Shown in pieces: positions 32,013 to 38,978 of a DNA stretch of 38,978 bases. The DNA is from Bacillota bacterium (lineage in GTDB: Bacteria; Bacillota; Clostridia; Christensenellales; Aristaeellaceae), in NCBI GenBank assembly GCA_029548395.1, contig JAKPNM010000105.1:1-38978 (forward strand), in the 5' to 3' direction. Position numbers and translations under genes: made by a program. The notes below the pieces were generated by a model. That model saw only the letters and a list, made by a program, of their open reading frames with translations, was not told where the DNA came from and made no database searches. Position 1 is the stretch's first letter; every line of letters begins with the position of its first letter.

Positions 32013-33920
32013 ATGAGGAATCATCACATCATGCGGACCCTGGCTCTGGCGCTGGCGCTGCTCCTGGTGTCTTCTTTTCTGGTTGCAACGGCGCAGACAA
32101 GCTACCAGACGGAGTACAAAAGCACCTTCAGCGGCAATATCACCAGCATGAACCCGTATACCACAGAGGCCCTGTCGGATTATATGTTCATCGCGAACCT
32201 GATTGACGGGCTGGTGGAGACCGACATCTACGGCCGTCCGGTTCCTTCCCTGGCCTTGTCCTGGGAGAGCAGCGAGGACAAGTCTGTGTGGACCTTCAAA
32301 CTGCGGCCTGATGTATATTGGGTGGATGCCGAGGGCAACAAAACGGAATATCAGGTGACAGCGGAAGACTTCGTTTCGGGCCTGCGGTATGTTGCCGACC
32401 CGAAGAATACCGCCAGCAACTTCAGCACCATCCGCGGCGTGATTGCCGGTCTGTATGATTATTATAAGCTGCTGGCAGCCATTGATGATGGCGAGGACAA
32501 GGGCATGACCCGGGAGGAAGCGGAGCGCAGCTTCGATGAAACTGTCGGGGTCAAGGCGCTGGATGAGCTGACGGTGCAATATACCCTGAGCGCTTCCTAT
32601 CCCTTTTTCCTGTCCTTCGCGCAACTGGATTTGCTCCTGCCGGTCAAGCAGGCTTTCCTTGACCAGGTTGGCAAGGACTTCGGCACGGGACGGGACAAGC
32701 TTTTATACAATGGCGGTTACTACATCTCCCAATGGGACCTGGACAAGCAGCTCACCTTCAGCAAAAATCCCCATTATTGGGACCTGGACAAGCTTACCCT
32801 GGATACCCTGAGCTGGGAATATGTTTCCGATGGGGTGTCCCGGCTTGAAATGTTCCAGCGCGGCAATGTCACCAGCACCAGTCTGACATCGGAAGAGGTG
32901 GCCAGCATCCGGGGCACCGAGTGGGAAAACTATGTGTACCTGTCCGAAAAGACCGCCACCACCTATTGGTTCTCCTTTAATTTTGCGACCAGAAACCCGG
33001 AAGCCGCGGCGGCAATGCACAATGTGGATTTTAGAAAGGCTGTGTTCACGGCCATCGACGCCGTCACCATATCCGCCATCTGGGAGCCCGAGGACCCGGA
33101 GTTCTTTACCCGCTATACCCTGCTGCCGGAAAACACCATGTTTGACCCGGACGGCGTGGACTATACCGATTATCCTGCCCTGCAGCCGTATAAAGGACAG
33201 GATCCCTTTGATGAGAAAGCGGCGCGCGCTTTGATGAAAAACGCCGTGCTCAGCCTGTGTGAAGCGGACGGCGTCACGCTCAAGGGCGTGGAAGCCTGCC
33301 AGGTGGACATGCTGCCCATTGCCGATTTCAAGGTGGATGGCAAGCTGCCGATCGACCTGGTGTTTTCTTCAGGCAGCAGCGAGACCGAGATGAAGAAGGC
33401 CGCGCTGGTCAAGGAGATGCTTGAAACCTACCTGGGCAAGGAATATATCAATGTCATCCTGGGACATTCCACCAGCAGTTTTTCAGCGGATGTGCTGGAC
33501 CGCGGGAACTGGGACCTGTATGACGACAGCTACGGCTTCCGCTACGCTGATCCTTCCGCCAACATGAACCGTTTGATCAGCGAATATGACATCACCGAAA
33601 GCAGCTATCAGGTGCCGGAGTTTGATGCCATGGTGCAAGAAGCCAACAGCAAGACGGACATTAAGGAGCGCTACACCCTCTTCTCGCAAGCGGAAGCCTG
33701 GATGATCAGAGAGGCTTATGTCAAGCCCTACATGACGGGCGGCGGCTCCTACAACATGACGCGCATCGTGCCCTTCACCGAGCCGGGCGGATACTTCGGA
33801 ATGTCCAGGTACAAGATGAAGGGAGCCCTGATCCAGGAAACCCCTGTGACGGCCCGGCAACACCTGGAGCTGCAGCAAGCCCATGAGGCGCAAAGGGCGC
33901 TCCTGGCACAGGAACCTTGA
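32013..33920 (+). CDS. oppA: Oligopeptide-binding protein (OppA-like, family 5 solute-binding)
   Basis: The 635-residue protein starts with MRNHHIMRT, a hydrophobic signal sequence and VATAQ, with probable cleavage after ATA or TAQ and no lipobox Cys. The mature protein is an SBP_bac_5 receptor: ITSMNPYTTEALSDY, WTFKLRPDVYW, VTAEDFVSGLRYVADP, YNGGYYISQWDLDKQLTFSKNPHYWD and VDFRKAVFTAIDA are all family signatures. Such proteins bind di- to oligopeptides. The ATG at 32013 is chosen because it follows GGAGAGGAGAGG; open codons further upstream overlap the promoter. The permeases follow after a 227-nt gap holding a foldback element. Confidence 0.93.
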   Translation: MRNHHIMRTLALALALLLVSSFLVATAQTSYQTEYKSTFSGNITSMNPYTTEALSDYMFIANLIDGLVETDIYGRPVPSLALSWESSEDKSVWTFKLRPDVYWVDAEGNKTEYQVTAEDFVSGLRYVADPKNTASNFSTIRGVIAGLYDYYKLLAAIDDGEDKGMTREEAERSFDETVGVKALDELTVQYTLSASYPFFLSFAQLDLLLPVKQAFLDQVGKDFGTGRDKLLYNGGYYISQWDLDKQLTFSKNPHYWDLDKLTLDTLSWEYVSDGVSRLEMFQRGNVTSTSLTSEEVASIRGTEWENYVYLSEKTATTYWFSFNFATRNPEAAAAMHNVDFRKAVFTAIDAVTISAIWEPEDPEFFTRYTLLPENTMFDPDGVDYTDYPALQPYKGQDPFDEKAARALMKNAVLSLCEADGVTLKGVEACQVDMLPIADFKVDGKLPIDLVFSSGSSETEMKKAALVKEMLETYLGKEYINVILGHSTSSFSADVLDRGNWDLYDDSYGFRYADPSANMNRLISEYDITESSYQVPEFDAMVQEANSKTDIKERYTLFSQAEAWMIREAYVKPYMTGGGSYNMTRIVPFTEPGGYFGMSRYKMKGALIQETPVTARQHLELQQAHEAQRALLAQEP

Positions 33921-33977
33921 TCTGATCAGGCCCGGTTCTGTGCTGTCCGGCTGATCTGATACCGATTCCAATCTTTA

Positions 33978-34098
33978 TTGCATCGTCGCGCGGATCTTTT
34001 GTCGCCCTGCTGTGCCAGTCAACCTCGACATAGCTCAGGCTACGCTTTCGGTTCCCTTCCTTGCAGGCCAACAAAATCCCTCGCCGCTTTGGATGCAA
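33978..34098. repeat. 121-bp foldback element with imperfect terminal inverted repeats
   Basis: The element starts with TTGCATC (33978-33984) and ends with GATGCAA (34092-34098). The arms remain alignable for about 33-36 nt, sharing GATCTTTTGT-like and GCCCTGC / GCAGGCC blocks (left to 34010, right from 34063). The 52-nt centre contains a small TAGC-TCAG-GCTA hairpin. It sits between oppA and oppB. It could be a MITE-like dispersed repeat or a structured RNA that shields the oppA message. No transposase is present. Confidence 0.55.
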
Positions 34099-34147
34099 AC
34101 AAGCTTTACATCAGTATGACTGACATCTGATGACCAGAGGGTGCGGC

Positions 34148-35089
34148 ATGAAACGCTACTATCTTTCCAAGCTGGGCCAGGCCATCATCACCATCACCCT
34201 GGTGGTGCTGGTGGTCTTTGCCTTGCTGCGTTTCATGCCCACCGCCGGTTATTTTTCAAAAGAACAATGGAAGGACATGAGCGAGCCGGAGAAGACCGCG
34301 TACCTGCGGTCCCTGGGCGTGCTCGACCCCTTGCTGGTACAGCTGAGACGCTTTGTGACCGGCCTGTTCTCCGGCGATTTGGGCCGCAGCATTGTCATGT
34401 ACCCCAACATGCCCATCGCCAGCGTCCTGGGGGACAAGATGGCGCATTCTCTCCTGCTCAATCTGCTCAGCTGGTTTTTTTCCGCCCTGATCGGCATGCC
34501 CCTGGGACTGGCCATGGCCAGCAGGAAGGGCGGGCTGACGGACAAACTGGGCACCCTCTATGTGGTCATCATCAGGGCGGTGCCGTCCATTATCATTCAT
34601 TTTTTCATACAGATTTACTGCTCCAGGTGGCTGGGCCTGCCCTTGCTGTTCTACCTGGAACAGCCCATTTCCTGGATTCTGCCCATTCTGTCCATGTCCA
34701 TCGGTTCCATCGCGGGGTATGGCGTTTGGCTGCGCAGGTATATCGTGGATGAGGAAAACAAGGACTATATCAAGTTCGCCCGGGTCAAGGGCCTGTCGCA
34801 GCGCTACATCATGTGGCGGCATGTGCTGCGCAATGCCATCGTGCCCATCGCCATCAACCTCCCGGCTGATTTCCTGCTGATGCTGTCGGGCTCACTGGTC
34901 ATTGAGAGCATGTACTCCATCCCGGGCACCGGCGGCATGCTGATCAAATCCATCAAAGCCATGGACAACCCCATGGTGCAGGTGCTGGTCCTTTTGTATG
35001 GCGCGCTTTCCGTATTCGGGGTGTTTTTGGGGGATGTGGTGGTCTCCTTTGTGGACCCGCGCATCAAGCTGGTGGACAGCAATGGATAA
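34148..35089 (+). CDS. oppB: Oligopeptide ABC transporter permease OppB-like
   Basis: The 313-residue permease begins with a cytoplasmic MKRYYLSKLGQ and a first helix, then a long extracellular loop as in OppB/DppB. Its EAA loop is FARVKGLSQRYIMWRHVLRN then AIVPI. GAGGG six nt before the ATG at 34148 supports this start over an upstream ATG at 34130. The end overlaps the oppC start by 8 nt. Confidence 0.93.
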   Translation: MKRYYLSKLGQAIITITLVVLVVFALLRFMPTAGYFSKEQWKDMSEPEKTAYLRSLGVLDPLLVQLRRFVTGLFSGDLGRSIVMYPNMPIASVLGDKMAHSLLLNLLSWFFSALIGMPLGLAMASRKGGLTDKLGTLYVVIIRAVPSIIIHFFIQIYCSRWLGLPLLFYLEQPISWILPILSMSIGSIAGYGVWLRRYIVDEENKDYIKFARVKGLSQRYIMWRHVLRNAIVPIAINLPADFLLMLSGSLVIESMYSIPGTGGMLIKSIKAMDNPMVQVLVLLYGALSVFGVFLGDVVVSFVDPRIKLVDSNG

Positions 35090-36047
35090 TTATTCTTTAC
35101 AGTCACCTCCGTTTGAACCGGGGAAGGACGCCGTTCTTCCGCAGGAGCTGTTTACCCGCGCCGAGTTTTCCGAGCAGGCGGGGGAAGACACCGGCTTTAC
35201 CAATTATTCCTATTGGCGCAGCACGCTGAACACCTTCTTCAAGAGCCACCTGGTCAAGGTCATCGTGGTATTGGTGGCGCTTCTGGTGCTGTTTACGCTG
35301 CTTTTCCCTGTGCTGACGGATAAGGACCCCTACCAGGTGGCGCTCTCCGCCCGCAAATGGAACCTCCCCCCCTCGGCGGCGCATCCCTTTGGCACGGATG
35401 GCGTGGGCAGGGATATCTGGGCCAGGGTCTGGCACGGCACGCGCACTTCCCTGATTCTGGCGGTGGCTGTCGCGGTGGTTGAGGTCGGCATCGGCGTCAT
35501 CATCGGCGCCGTATGGGGATTCTACCGCAAGCTTGATACCCTGATGTTTGCCATCTACAACACGCTGACAAACGTGCCCAGCACCATTTATCTGGTGTTG
35601 ATCGCCTACATCATGAAGCCCAGCGTGTTCACTATCATGATTGCCCTGGTGGCTACAGGCTGGATCAGCGAAGCCAGATGGTTCAGGAGCCGCATCCTGG
35701 CGCTGCGGGAAGCTGATTACAACATCGCTTCCATCTGTCTGATGACGCCGATCCGCAGGATTATCAGCCGCAATGTGGTGCCTCATTTGATGAGCCTGGT
35801 CATCATGTCGGCAGCGCTGACCATACCGGCATCCATCGGCAGTGAGGTATTTTTAAGCTATATCGGAGTCGGGCTGCCCCCGGACCTTTGCACCCTGGGC
35901 AATCTTGTCAACCAGGGCCGCAGCGCTTTTCTGGTGTATCCCTACCAGATGATTATTCCAACCTTGATTTTGTGCTTTATCACGATTTCTTTCTATGTGA
36001 TCGGCAACAAGTTTGCCGACGCTTCAGATCCGAGAAACCATATCTAA
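35082..36047 (+). CDS. oppC: Oligopeptide ABC transporter permease OppC-like
   Basis: This 321-residue partner of OppB has an N-terminal soluble tail of about 50 residues, a first helix (VIVVLVALLVLFTLLFPVL), the conserved HPFGTDGVGRDIWARVWHGT segment typical of OppC/DppC, and the EAA loop ADYNIASICLMTPIRRIISR. The ATG overlaps the end of oppB by 8 nt. The ATPase gene begins 1 nt after its stop. Confidence 0.93.
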   Translation: MDNYSLQSPPFEPGKDAVLPQELFTRAEFSEQAGEDTGFTNYSYWRSTLNTFFKSHLVKVIVVLVALLVLFTLLFPVLTDKDPYQVALSARKWNLPPSAAHPFGTDGVGRDIWARVWHGTRTSLILAVAVAVVEVGIGVIIGAVWGFYRKLDTLMFAIYNTLTNVPSTIYLVLIAYIMKPSVFTIMIALVATGWISEARWFRSRILALREADYNIASICLMTPIRRIISRNVVPHLMSLVIMSAALTIPASIGSEVFLSYIGVGLPPDLCTLGNLVNQGRSAFLVYPYQMIIPTLILCFITISFYVIGNKFADASDPRNHI

Positions 36048-36048
36048 A

Positions 36049-38058
36049 ATGCAGTATCAAGACCGCAAGAAGATTTTTTCCGCCCGGGATGTCGTGGTCA
36101 AGTTCAACCTCCGGGGCAAGGTATTGACCGCTGTACGAAAGGCTTCCCTGGATTTGTACGAAGGGGAAACCCTGGCCATAGTAGGGGAAAGCGGCAGCGG
36201 GAAGAGCGTGTTCACAAAAAGCTTTATCGGCATGCTGGACAAAAACGGCTATATGGAATCCGGCAGCCTTGCTTTGGATGGGCAGGAATATCCGGGCACG
36301 CAAAGCGAAAAAGAATGGCTGAACATCCGCGGCAAGAAAATCGCCATGGTGTTTCAGGACCCGATGACATCGCTGAATCCTGTGAAAACGGTTGGACAGC
36401 AGATCCGCGAGGTGATCACCTGGCACTTTAAAACAGACAAGGAAACAGCCAAACAGGAGGCCATCGAGCTGCTGCGCCTTGTGGGCATCCCGGAGCCGGA
36501 GCAGCGTTACAAGCAATATCCCCACCAGTTTTCCGGCGGCATGCGGCAGCGGGTCGTCATCGCGACAGCCATTGCCTGCAAACCCCGCATCCTGATTTGT
36601 GACGAGCCCACCACCGCCCTGGACGTCACCGTGCAGGCCCAGATCCTTCAATTGATCAAGGAGCTCAAGGATGAGTTCGGGATGTCGGTGATTTACATCA
36701 CACACGACCTGGGGGTTGTCGCCCATGTGGCGGACCGGGTGGCGGTGATGTATGCCGGGCAGATCATCGAGCATGGCCTGGCAAATGAGATTTTCAAAGA
36801 CGCGCGCCACCCCTATACAAAAGCCCTGCTGCTTTCCCTGCCGCAGCTGGGCGAGAAGGGGAGGGATTTGCACGCCATCAAGGGGTCGCCCCCCAACCTG
36901 TACAAGGAGATCAAAGGCGATGCCTTCGCGCCCCGCAACCCGGAGGCCATGAAGATCGACTTTTTGTATGAGCCCCCGATGTTTCAGGTAAGCGACACCC
37001 ATTTTGCCAAGACCTGGCTGCTGCATGCCCAGGCCAGGCCCTATACGGATGCTTTGGACCGGGAAGGTATCAAAGACACTGAGCCGCTCCGCTCATCCCG
37101 GCCTGCGGAAGGCAAGGAGCCCCCCCTGCTGTCTGTAAAAAACCTGACGGTCAATTATAAGCTGGGACGCAGGACTTTCTGCGCGGTGAATGATGTTTCC
37201 TTTGATATTCATGCCGGGGAAACCTTCTCCCTGGTGGGTGAAAGCGGATCCGGCAAGACCACTGTCGGCAAGGCCATCATGAAAATCTGCCACACCAACG
37301 CAGGGGAAATCTGGTTCCAGGGCAAACAGGTCAACAAAAAGCTCGCCAGGAACGAGTTGGCAGCCTATCGCCAGGCGGTGCAGATGATTTTTCAGGATCC
37401 CATGGCGTCCCTGAATGACCGGGCCAAGGTGGAGTATATTATTTCCGAAGGCTTGTACAACTTCAAGCTGTTTAAAAAGGATGCGGAACGCAGGCAAAAG
37501 GTTTCCCGGGCGATGGAAAGCGTGGGATTGATGCCTGAATACCTGACACGCTTCCCCCATGAGTTTTCCGGCGGCCAGCGCCAGCGCATCGGCATCGCCA
37601 GAAGCCTGGTGGTCGAGCCCAGCCTGGTGGTGGCGGACGAGCCCATCTCCGCGCTGGATGTGTCCATCAGGGCCCAGGTGATCAACCTTTTGAACAGGCT
37701 TAAAGCGGAAAAGCAGCTGACCTATCTGTTTATCGCGCATGATTTGAGCGTGGTCCGCTATATCTCCGACCGGATTGCCGTGATGTACAAGGGCCGTCTG
37801 GTCGAGCTTGCCGAAGCGGAAGCCCTGTTCCGCAGACCCTTGCATCCCTACACCAGGGCGTTGATGGACGCCGCTCCTGTGCCCGACCCGGAGATTGAAC
37901 GGGACAAGAAAGTGGCCGTCTATAACCCGGCGGCCCATGATTATACCAGGGAAGGCCCGGCGTGGCTGGAGGCTGAGCCGGGGCATTATGTCCGGGCAAA
38001 CCGCGCGGAGCTGGCGGACTGGCTTAAAATAACCCATGGACGGGGTGCGGGGGTTTGA
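36049..38058 (+). CDS. Fused oligopeptide ABC transporter ATPase (OppD-OppF)
   Basis: The 669-residue protein joins two ATPase domains that are separate OppD and OppF proteins in most bacteria. Domain 1: Walker A GESGSGKS around residues 46-53, signature FSGGMRQRV, Walker B ILICDEPTTALD. Domain 2: Walker A GESGSGKTT at about 397-405, signature FSGGQRQRI, Walker B LVVADEPISALD. After domain 1 the oligopeptide-type C-terminal motif has lost all four cysteines that can hold an iron-sulfur cluster in OppD/DppD: they read GDAF (Asp291), PRNP, KIDF and AKTW. As I recall, this variant is also found in other Firmicutes OppD proteins. The gene is followed by the cyanophycinase-family gene, with overlap or a 1-nt gap. 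Confidence 0.93.
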   Translation: MQYQDRKKIFSARDVVVKFNLRGKVLTAVRKASLDLYEGETLAIVGESGSGKSVFTKSFIGMLDKNGYMESGSLALDGQEYPGTQSEKEWLNIRGKKIAMVFQDPMTSLNPVKTVGQQIREVITWHFKTDKETAKQEAIELLRLVGIPEPEQRYKQYPHQFSGGMRQRVVIATAIACKPRILICDEPTTALDVTVQAQILQLIKELKDEFGMSVIYITHDLGVVAHVADRVAVMYAGQIIEHGLANEIFKDARHPYTKALLLSLPQLGEKGRDLHAIKGSPPNLYKEIKGDAFAPRNPEAMKIDFLYEPPMFQVSDTHFAKTWLLHAQARPYTDALDREGIKDTEPLRSSRPAEGKEPPLLSVKNLTVNYKLGRRTFCAVNDVSFDIHAGETFSLVGESGSGKTTVGKAIMKICHTNAGEIWFQGKQVNKKLARNELAAYRQAVQMIFQDPMASLNDRAKVEYIISEGLYNFKLFKKDAERRQKVSRAMESVGLMPEYLTRFPHEFSGGQRQRIGIARSLVVEPSLVVADEPISALDVSIRAQVINLLNRLKAEKQLTYLFIAHDLSVVRYISDRIAVMYKGRLVELAEAEALFRRPLHPYTRALMDAAPVPDPEIERDKKVAVYNPAAHDYTREGPAWLEAEPGHYVRANRAELADWLKITHGRGAGV

Positions 38059-38978
38059 TGTGGAAGGTGCGCTGATCGTTGCCGGAGGCAATATCGATAC
38101 CGGAAAAGAACAGATACTCTCTGGGTTTATCAGGCAATCCGGCGGGCCTGCCGCGAGCATCCTGGTGGCGGTGACAGCATCCGGAAGCCATCCGGATGAT
38201 ATTTTTGAGTACATCGCGACCTGCCTGGAAGATCAGGGGCTGGGACCGGGACAATGCCGGCTTTTGCCCTTGTATGAGAAAAATGTCCGGGACCGGCAGG
38301 GACGCAACCTCTTGACCGGGGACGCGCCGGGCATAGCACAGTACCTGGACGGCATCAGCGGGATCTGGTTCACAGGCGGCGACCAGTATTATGTCCGAAA
38401 AGCTTTTGTCCGGGAGGACGGCAGCGATACAAAGCTGCTGGCGCGTCTGCGCGCTTTGCATGCGGAGGGGCTGTGCATTGGCGGCAGCAGCGCGGGCGCG
38501 GCCATCATGAGCCGCACCATGATCGGCGGGGGCAGCAACAAAGGGGTCCTGCACCGTGAGACGCTGTTTTCCTATGAAGGCTATGACCAGCTCTGCGAGG
38601 AGGATCCGCCCTGCCCGCCCCTGATCATCACCGGCGGCCTGGGCTTTTTTCCCTGCGGCGTGGTGGATCAGCACTTTGACGCCCGGCCGCGCTTGCTTCG
38701 CCTGATTGAGGCGTGCTTTATGAACCCCTCAGGCCAGCGCCTGGGTTTTGCCGTATCGGAAGACACCGCTTTTTGTTATCAGGCAGGCAGCCTGACAGTG
38801 CTTGGCGCTGGCAGCGTCTACGTGGTGGATACCAGGCAGGCGTCGCGCGTTCAAAAGGGCGAGTACCGCGATGTGGGTCTGATGGCTTTGCAGGCCGGGG
38901 ACAGCCTGGACTGCGCGGGCTGGCAGGTCCGCCTGGCCAAAAAGGGAAAGGCCGGCGGAAACGGCTTCAAAAAAGAGT
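38036..38978 (+). CDS. Cyanophycinase-family serine peptidase (S51), 3'-truncated by window edge
   Basis: The frame is open to the last base, giving at least 314 codons. It shows the S51/cyanophycinase pattern: ALIVAGGNID at the N-terminus, GIWFTGGDQYYVRKAF, the nucleophile elbow GGSSAGAAIMS with Ser152, the GLGFFPCGVVDQHFDARPR segment, and FAVSEDTAF near the end. Cyanophycinase cuts multi-L-arginyl-poly-L-aspartate into beta-Asp-Arg dipeptides. The related PepE aspartyl dipeptidase is shorter and lacks the DQHF segment, so it is less likely. No signal peptide is evident, implying cytoplasmic action. The start is uncertain: ATG 38036 overlaps the ATPase gene by 23 nt, while GTG 38060 would begin 1 nt after its stop. 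Confidence 0.85.
   Translation, partial: MDGVRGFDVEGALIVAGGNIDTGKEQILSGFIRQSGGPAASILVAVTASGSHPDDIFEYIATCLEDQGLGPGQCRLLPLYEKNVRDRQGRNLLTGDAPGIAQYLDGISGIWFTGGDQYYVRKAFVREDGSDTKLLARLRALHAEGLCIGGSSAGAAIMSRTMIGGGSNKGVLHRETLFSYEGYDQLCEEDPPCPPLIITGGLGFFPCGVVDQHFDARPRLLRLIEACFMNPSGQRLGFAVSEDTAFCYQAGSLTVLGAGSVYVVDTRQASRVQKGEYRDVGLMALQAGDSLDCAGWQVRLAKKGKAGGNGFKKE

Noticed and set aside
33775-34098. A 107-codon minus-strand frame starting at the end of the foldback element
   Set aside because: Its first half is the inverted-repeat element and the rest is antisense to oppA; the apparent protein is most likely a by-product of the repeat.
1-38978. Search by eye for CRISPR arrays, tRNA/rRNA genes, insertion sequences, phage genes and toxin or defence modules
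   Set aside because: None seen; no regularly spaced direct repeats, transposase motifs or tRNA-like cloverleaf sequences were recognised.

Overview
The window is a densely packed, GC-rich stretch of bacterial chromosome made up almost entirely of carbohydrate and peptide utilisation operons. Strong AGGAGG-type ribosome sites, 4-8 nt start/stop overlaps, a clostridial-style AraC regulator and a Bacillus-type (short-chain) fructuronate reductase point to a Firmicutes/Clostridia genome. All four ABC substrate-binding proteins have plain Sec signal peptides ending in ALAEE-like sites or similar and no lipobox cysteine. From memory this resembles Christensenellales-type gut or rumen clostridia, but the taxonomic call is inference. 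No rRNA, tRNA, CRISPR array, phage gene or transposase was seen.

Layout. (1) 1-5110: the end of a GH2 glycosidase, a GH3 glycosidase and an AraC regulator on the minus strand. The regulator's 5' end appears broken by a one-base shift in an A9 tract. (2) 5441-14245: a ribose/galactose-type ABC importer operon (one double ATPase, two permeases, two paralogous binding proteins), a HAD phosphatase and a cytoplasmic GH3 enzyme, followed by a possible partial terminator. (3) 14330-19504: uxaC, uxuB, gnd and a LarA-family (nickel-pincer) racemase/epimerase, closed by a terminator. UxaC and UxuB turn glucuronate into D-mannonate, but no mannonate dehydratase follows. D-mannonate and D-gluconate are C2 epimers, LarA-type enzymes invert C2 of 2-hydroxy acids, and Gnd uses 6-phosphogluconate. 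The cluster therefore reads as a bypass glucuronate > fructuronate > mannonate > gluconate > 6-phosphogluconate > ribulose 5-phosphate, with the gluconate kinase outside the window or unrecognised.

(4) 19794-29692: a near-consensus promoter with a perfect palindrome in its spacer drives a second operon. It holds a DhnA/LsrF-type aldolase, a SorC regulator, a zinc dehydrogenase, an NAD-kinase-fold small-molecule kinase, a maltose-type ABC importer (MalF, MalG and binding protein), a TIM-barrel sugar isomerase/epimerase, an ADP-ribosylglycohydrolase-family protein and an MFS transporter. It looks like a dehydrogenase-kinase-aldolase pathway for an unknown sugar, polyol or sugar conjugate. (5) 29789-30718: an AEC-family carrier.

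(6) 30732-38978: an isoaspartyl dipeptidase (iadA) divergent from an oppA-oppB-oppC-oppDF importer and a cyanophycinase-family serine peptidase cut by the right edge. Cyanophycinase yields beta-Asp-Arg dipeptides and IadA splits beta-aspartyl dipeptides, so this looks like a cyanophycin or isoaspartyl-peptide utilisation locus. A 121-bp foldback element lies between oppA and oppB. Strong hairpins lie just after binding-protein genes at three of the four loci, suggesting a common way of keeping binding-protein mRNA abundant.
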